Shown in pieces: positions 61,039-64,000 of a DNA stretch of 64,000 nt (within the stretch, counting starts at the first letter, position 1; every line of letters starts with the position of its first letter). Source of the DNA: Gramella sp. Hel_I_59 (GTDB taxonomy: Bacteria; Bacteroidota; Bacteroidia; Flavobacteriales; Flavobacteriaceae); the NCBI RefSeq assembly GCF_006714895.1, contig NZ_VFME01000001.1, positions 310,001-374,000 of the forward strand, read 5' to 3'. Both the position numbers and the translations under genes were made by a program. Under the pieces are notes generated by a model. It made no database searches and was not told the DNA's origin. It was given only the letters and a program-made list of their open reading frames with translations.

Positions 61039-62448
61039 ATGAATCAATTTACCGCCACTTATACAGACCAGTACCAATTATCCATGGCTCAGGTCTATTT
61101 CAAAAAGGGACAGAAAGATCAGCAAGCAGTTTTTGACTATTACTTTAGAAAATTACCGTTTAAAAGTGGTTATGCGATCTTTTCCGGGCTTGAAGATCTA
61201 CTGGAAATTTTGTCAACACTTCGATTTTCTGAAGATGATCTTCAGTTTTTAAAAGAACAGGGATTTGAAAAAGATTTTCTCGAATACCTGAAAGATTTTA
61301 AATTTAAAGGAAAGATATATTCAGTAAAAGAAGGTGATATTGTATTTCCAACCCGCCCGATCTTACAGGTGGAAGCAAGTATCATCGAGGCTCAGATCAT
61401 CGAGACTATTCTTCTTAATTTGCTGAACTTTCAAACACTTATTGCTACCAAAGCGAGCCGTATGCTCTTAGTGGCCGGAGATGCCACCTTGCTGGACTTT
61501 GGATTAAGACGCGCCCAGGCTAGTGGAGGATATTTTGCGACTCGCGCTGCGATCATTGGAGGTTTTAATGGTACAAGTAACGTAGTTGCGGGAAAAGATT
61601 TTGATATTCCTGTTTCTGGAACGATGGCACACTCTTTCGTGCAAAGCTATGATGATGAATTGACCGCTTTCAGGGACTTCGCTGAAGGTCGTCCTGAAAA
61701 TTGTGTACTTCTTGTAGACACTTATAATACGTTGAAAAGCGGTATTCCTAATGCGATCAAGGTCGCAAAGGAGATGGAAGAGCGTGGTCAAAAATTAATG
61801 GCGGTCAGGCTTGACAGTGGAGATCTTAGTTATTTCGCCAAGGAAAGCAGGAAAATGCTCGATGCTGCTGATCTTGACTATGTGAAAATAGCTGCTTCTA
61901 ATCAGTTAGATGAGCATGTGATTAAAAGTTTACTGGAGCAACAAGCTCCTATTGATATTTTTGGAGTGGGAACGAACCTGGTGACAGGCGATCCTGATGG
62001 TGCACTGGATGGGGTTTACAAACTGGCATTTTCCGCAGGTAAGCCAAGAATAAAAATTTCAGAAAGTATTATAAAGATCACGCTGCCACATAAAAAACAG
62101 GTTTTCAGAATAAAGGATGAGAACGGGAAGTGCATTGGAGCAGATGCGATTGGCCTATACCATGAAGATAAAATTGAGGAAATGCATCATCCATTCGAGC
62201 CTTACAAATCCATGAATCTTAAGCATTATCAGCAGGAACCTCTACTGGAACTGGTTATGGATGAAGGTAAGGTGCTGCAGGAAAAAAGAAGTCTTAGTGA
62301 AATTTCGGAATATAGTATCTCGAGACTTTCAGAACTACCTATAGAATATAAACGTTTTAATAATCCGCATATCTATAAGATTGGGATTAGCGAAACACTG
62401 AAAGATGAACGGGATCAGTTGATCAAAATGCAGAAAAATAAGATATAA
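61039..62448 (+). CDS. pncB: Nicotinate phosphoribosyltransferase
   Basis: 469-residue enzyme that turns nicotinate and PRPP into nicotinate mononucleotide (Preiss-Handler NAD salvage). Characteristic stretches: TDQYQLSMAQVYF, LLDFGLRRAQASGGYFATRAA, GTMAHSFVQSYDDELTAFRDFAE with the phosphorylated His, LVDTYNTLKSGIPNAI and AVRLDSGDL. Full length. TAATG coupling to pncA puts both salvage steps in one operon. Confidence 0.96.
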   Translation: MNQFTATYTDQYQLSMAQVYFKKGQKDQQAVFDYYFRKLPFKSGYAIFSGLEDLLEILSTLRFSEDDLQFLKEQGFEKDFLEYLKDFKFKGKIYSVKEGDIVFPTRPILQVEASIIEAQIIETILLNLLNFQTLIATKASRMLLVAGDATLLDFGLRRAQASGGYFATRAAIIGGFNGTSNVVAGKDFDIPVSGTMAHSFVQSYDDELTAFRDFAEGRPENCVLLVDTYNTLKSGIPNAIKVAKEMEERGQKLMAVRLDSGDLSYFAKESRKMLDAADLDYVKIAASNQLDEHVIKSLLEQQAPIDIFGVGTNLVTGDPDGALDGVYKLAFSAGKPRIKISESIIKITLPHKKQVFRIKDENGKCIGADAIGLYHEDKIEEMHHPFEPYKSMNLKHYQQEPLLELVMDEGKVLQEKRSLSEISEYSISRLSELPIEYKRFNNPHIYKIGISETLKDERDQLIKMQKNKI

Positions 62449-63059
62449 TGAAGACGCTTGTTCTTATAGACATTCAAAATGATTTTATGCCGGGCGGTGC
62501 ACTCGCTGTAGAAAATGGTGATGAAATAGTTCCTTTGGTAAATGATCTTCAGAAAAAATTCGATCTCGTTATAGCTACCCAGGACTGGCATGCTAATGGA
62601 CATTCCAGCTTTGCCTCAGCTCACCAGGATGCGGAGGTTTTTGATCTTATGAAGCTAAACGGACTTGATCAGGTCCTCTGGCCGGATCATTGTGTTCAAA
62701 ACACCAAGGGTGCTGAATTCCATCCAGAGCTTGAAACCAATAGTATCGAAACCATTTTTAGAAAGGGAACAGATCTGGCGATCGACAGCTATAGTGGATT
62801 TTACGATAATGCACATTTAAAGTCTACGGGACTTTCAGGATACCTGAAGGATAAAGGTGTACAGAATGTATATTTCGCCGGTTTGGCCGCAGATTACTGC
62901 GTAGCCTATTCGGTCCTTGATAGTATCGCGGAAGGTTTCAATACTACACTCATCGAAGATGCGACCAGGGCAATAGATAAAGAAGGTTTTGATAAAATGA
63001 AACTGGAAATTCTTAGAAAAGGTGGAATTATTTTGAACTCCGCTGAACTGGAATTCTAG
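62448..63059 (+). CDS. pncA: Nicotinamidase
   Basis: 203-residue hydrolase converting nicotinamide to nicotinate, the substrate of PncB encoded just before. Catalytic Asp in LIDIQNDFMPGGALAV, metal ligands in QDWHANGHSSF, Lys in FRKGTD and nucleophile Cys in GLAADYCVAYSVLDS. Complete. Its stop codon overlaps that of the convergent barrel gene. Confidence 0.96.
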   Translation: MKTLVLIDIQNDFMPGGALAVENGDEIVPLVNDLQKKFDLVIATQDWHANGHSSFASAHQDAEVFDLMKLNGLDQVLWPDHCVQNTKGAEFHPELETNSIETIFRKGTDLAIDSYSGFYDNAHLKSTGLSGYLKDKGVQNVYFAGLAADYCVAYSVLDSIAEGFNTTLIEDATRAIDKEGFDKMKLEILRKGGIILNSAELEF

Positions 63060-63832
63060 AAATCCAGGTAATAAATGTAACCTACATTGAACCAGAGTAC
63101 AAAGTCATTAAACTTGTTTTGCGGTCCCTGTACATCCAATCCTTCCAGCTTATCGGTATCATAATAAGTAGCTCTGGCTTCCAGTTGCAGATCGCTGAAT
63201 CTACTCAGCCTGTACCGTAATCCTGCACTTCCAAGAATGGCAAAGGTGTTTCCAGGTTCCAGGAAGAGTCCGTCATCAAAAGTATTAAAGAGCACTTTAG
63301 GACTATCCAGTGGTCCAAGATCTGAATACGCAGTAGGTCTGTAATGCACAAAATGCACACCCAATGAAATATATGGAGCGAAAAGGTATCCAAAGTCTCT
63401 GGCTTTTTTTATTCCTAGAAAATGGTATTCGAGAGAGGTTCCTGCTTCAATAACTTCAGTTTCTCCATGCATTGCGCGGAGTTGCTGTCCTCCCAAACTA
63501 TTTTTTTCTGCCACCGGACCATAATGGTCCAGGTTAGATCTTAAATAATCGATCTCATTTCTAATTCTGAAATATTTAGTAAACCATAAGCTGGTAGGCC
63601 TGCAACTACATTCTGGTTTGAAGGCGAAATTCATATAATGAACAAGGCCAACACCAAAACCACCATTATCCAGGTTATTCTTTACATTCCATCGCTCACC
63701 ATAATCAGTAAAGAATCCGGCAGGACCTGCAATAACTCCAACTTCATTAGAAAAACTAAGCTGTCCTGAAGCATTTTGAGAATAGCCCAGGATGATGATT
63801 GAGAACAGAAGAAAAACCTTATTGATGTTCAT
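63056..63832 (-). CDS. Outer-membrane beta-barrel protein (THC0290_0291-like)
   Basis: 258 residues: signal peptide (VFLLFSIIILGYSQNASGQ) then a barrel-like pattern (NEVGVIAGPAGFFTDYGERW, LEYHFLGIKKARDFGYLFAPYISLGVHFVHY, LDLQLEARATYYD-type strands). I recall a Flavobacteria family starting with a similar EVGVIAGP motif; function unknown. A CSC pair at ~74-76 is distinctive. Own promoter TATATTTG. Confidence 0.75.
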   Translation of the reverse strand: MNINKVFLLFSIIILGYSQNASGQLSFSNEVGVIAGPAGFFTDYGERWNVKNNLDNGGFGVGLVHYMNFAFKPECSCRPTSLWFTKYFRIRNEIDYLRSNLDHYGPVAEKNSLGGQQLRAMHGETEVIEAGTSLEYHFLGIKKARDFGYLFAPYISLGVHFVHYRPTAYSDLGPLDSPKVLFNTFDDGLFLEPGNTFAILGSAGLRYRLSRFSDLQLEARATYYDTDKLEGLDVQGPQNKFNDFVLWFNVGYIYYLDF

Positions 63833-63854
63833 TGAATGCAGCTTGCAACATTAG

Positions 63855-63862
63855 CAAATATA
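63855..63862 (-). promoter_or_regulatory. Promoter -7 element of the 63-kb barrel gene
   Basis: Minus-strand TATATTTG, exact TAnnTTTG match, 22 bases upstream of the start. Confidence 0.6.
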
Positions 63863-63975
63863 GCAAAACTACTTTAACATAATATTTATAAACTGCCTGA
63901 GAAAACAGGCTCTGAAAGTAAAAGTTAATTTTATATCAAATGACGGAATGAATCCAGTAATCCTTATAGAATATT

Positions 63976-63983
63976 TATATTTG
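63976..63983 (+). promoter_or_regulatory. Promoter -7 element for a gene beyond the window
   Basis: TATATTTG in the context TTTATATTTGCA, the same ten bases and more as the tRNA-Asn promoter (56114-56125). A tRNA or other stable RNA gene just outside the window is plausible. Confidence 0.5.
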
Positions 63984-64000
63984 CACCATAATTTGGATAA

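Noticed and set aside
1..64000. CRISPR arrays, insertion sequences, integrases, prophage or toxin-antitoxin modules
   Set aside because: No repeated spacer units, transposase, integrase, phage or toxin-antitoxin proteins were seen on either strand.

Overview
The window looks like a chromosomal segment of a flavobacterium (Bacteroidota, Flavobacteriaceae, probably a marine Gramella/Christiangramia-like species; the genus is an inference). The evidence is the gliding lipoprotein GldH, a TonB-dependent receptor with a carboxypeptidase-regulatory-like N-terminus, a SusC-free but porin-rich envelope gene set, an HU-CCDC81/SPOR protein, a RicT-like PSP1 protein with a Cys-rich head, and about twenty TAnnTTTG (-7) promoter elements of the Bacteroidota type with almost no Shine-Dalgarno signal. 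Almost everything is core metabolism. I see no prophage, insertion sequence, CRISPR array, secretion island or antiphage island.

Layout. 0-9.2 kb: tail of an EnvC-like murein hydrolase activator, two envelope proteins, acyl-CoA thioesterase, the HU/SPOR bridging protein, dprA, trpS, plsC, and an ECF sigma factor with a membrane-anchored beta-barrel partner. 9.2-17.2 kb: recA, trhO, a structured leader, ricT-like, gldH, PBP1A, scoAB. 17.2-21 kb: serine hydrolase, ogt, a CNNM-type transporter, two unknowns. 21-30.4 kb: haem biosynthesis, hemA-C-D-E-(trkH)-F-B on the minus strand and, divergently, an AraC regulator and hemH. 30.4-38.9 kb: MATE exporter, VPS10/BNR protein, hemJ, a histidine kinase, enoyl-CoA hydratase, a radical SAM protein. 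38.9-43.5 kb: a small eroded patch with an amber-interrupted secreted protein, Fpg with one zinc ligand lost, and a 5'-truncated S9 peptidase. 43.5-54.5 kb: HD hydrolase, second PlsC, bacilliredoxin, DjlA-like protein, then metal handling (thioredoxin + TonB receptor, DtxR/MntR regulator, ZIP transporter, FeoA/FeoB and a short Cys-rich Feo protein) and SCO. 54.6-60.1 kb: rseP, tRNA-Asn, a phosphate-selective porin and a PiT transporter fused to a PhoU-like domain. 60.4-64 kb: lipoprotein, pncB-pncA (NAD salvage), an outer-membrane protein, and a promoter for something beyond the window.

How the genes work together. HemA, B, C, D, E, F, J and H cover the protoporphyrin-dependent haem route from glutamyl-tRNA except HemL, which is not here. 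The TonB receptor, DtxR regulator, ZIP and Feo genes make a metal-uptake neighbourhood with a palindromic operator between the receptor and the regulator. The porin and PiT genes carry matching 11-bp-period direct repeats that look like Pho boxes.

The most interesting signal is upstream of the phosphate porin. A short transcription unit with its own terminator would display, in the loop of a stem, a sequence complementary to the last ~24 bases before the porin start codon. It is a candidate small RNA for phosphate porin control. Other points are a structured element in front of ricT, a potassium channel subunit embedded in the haem operon, and the amber-split gene.
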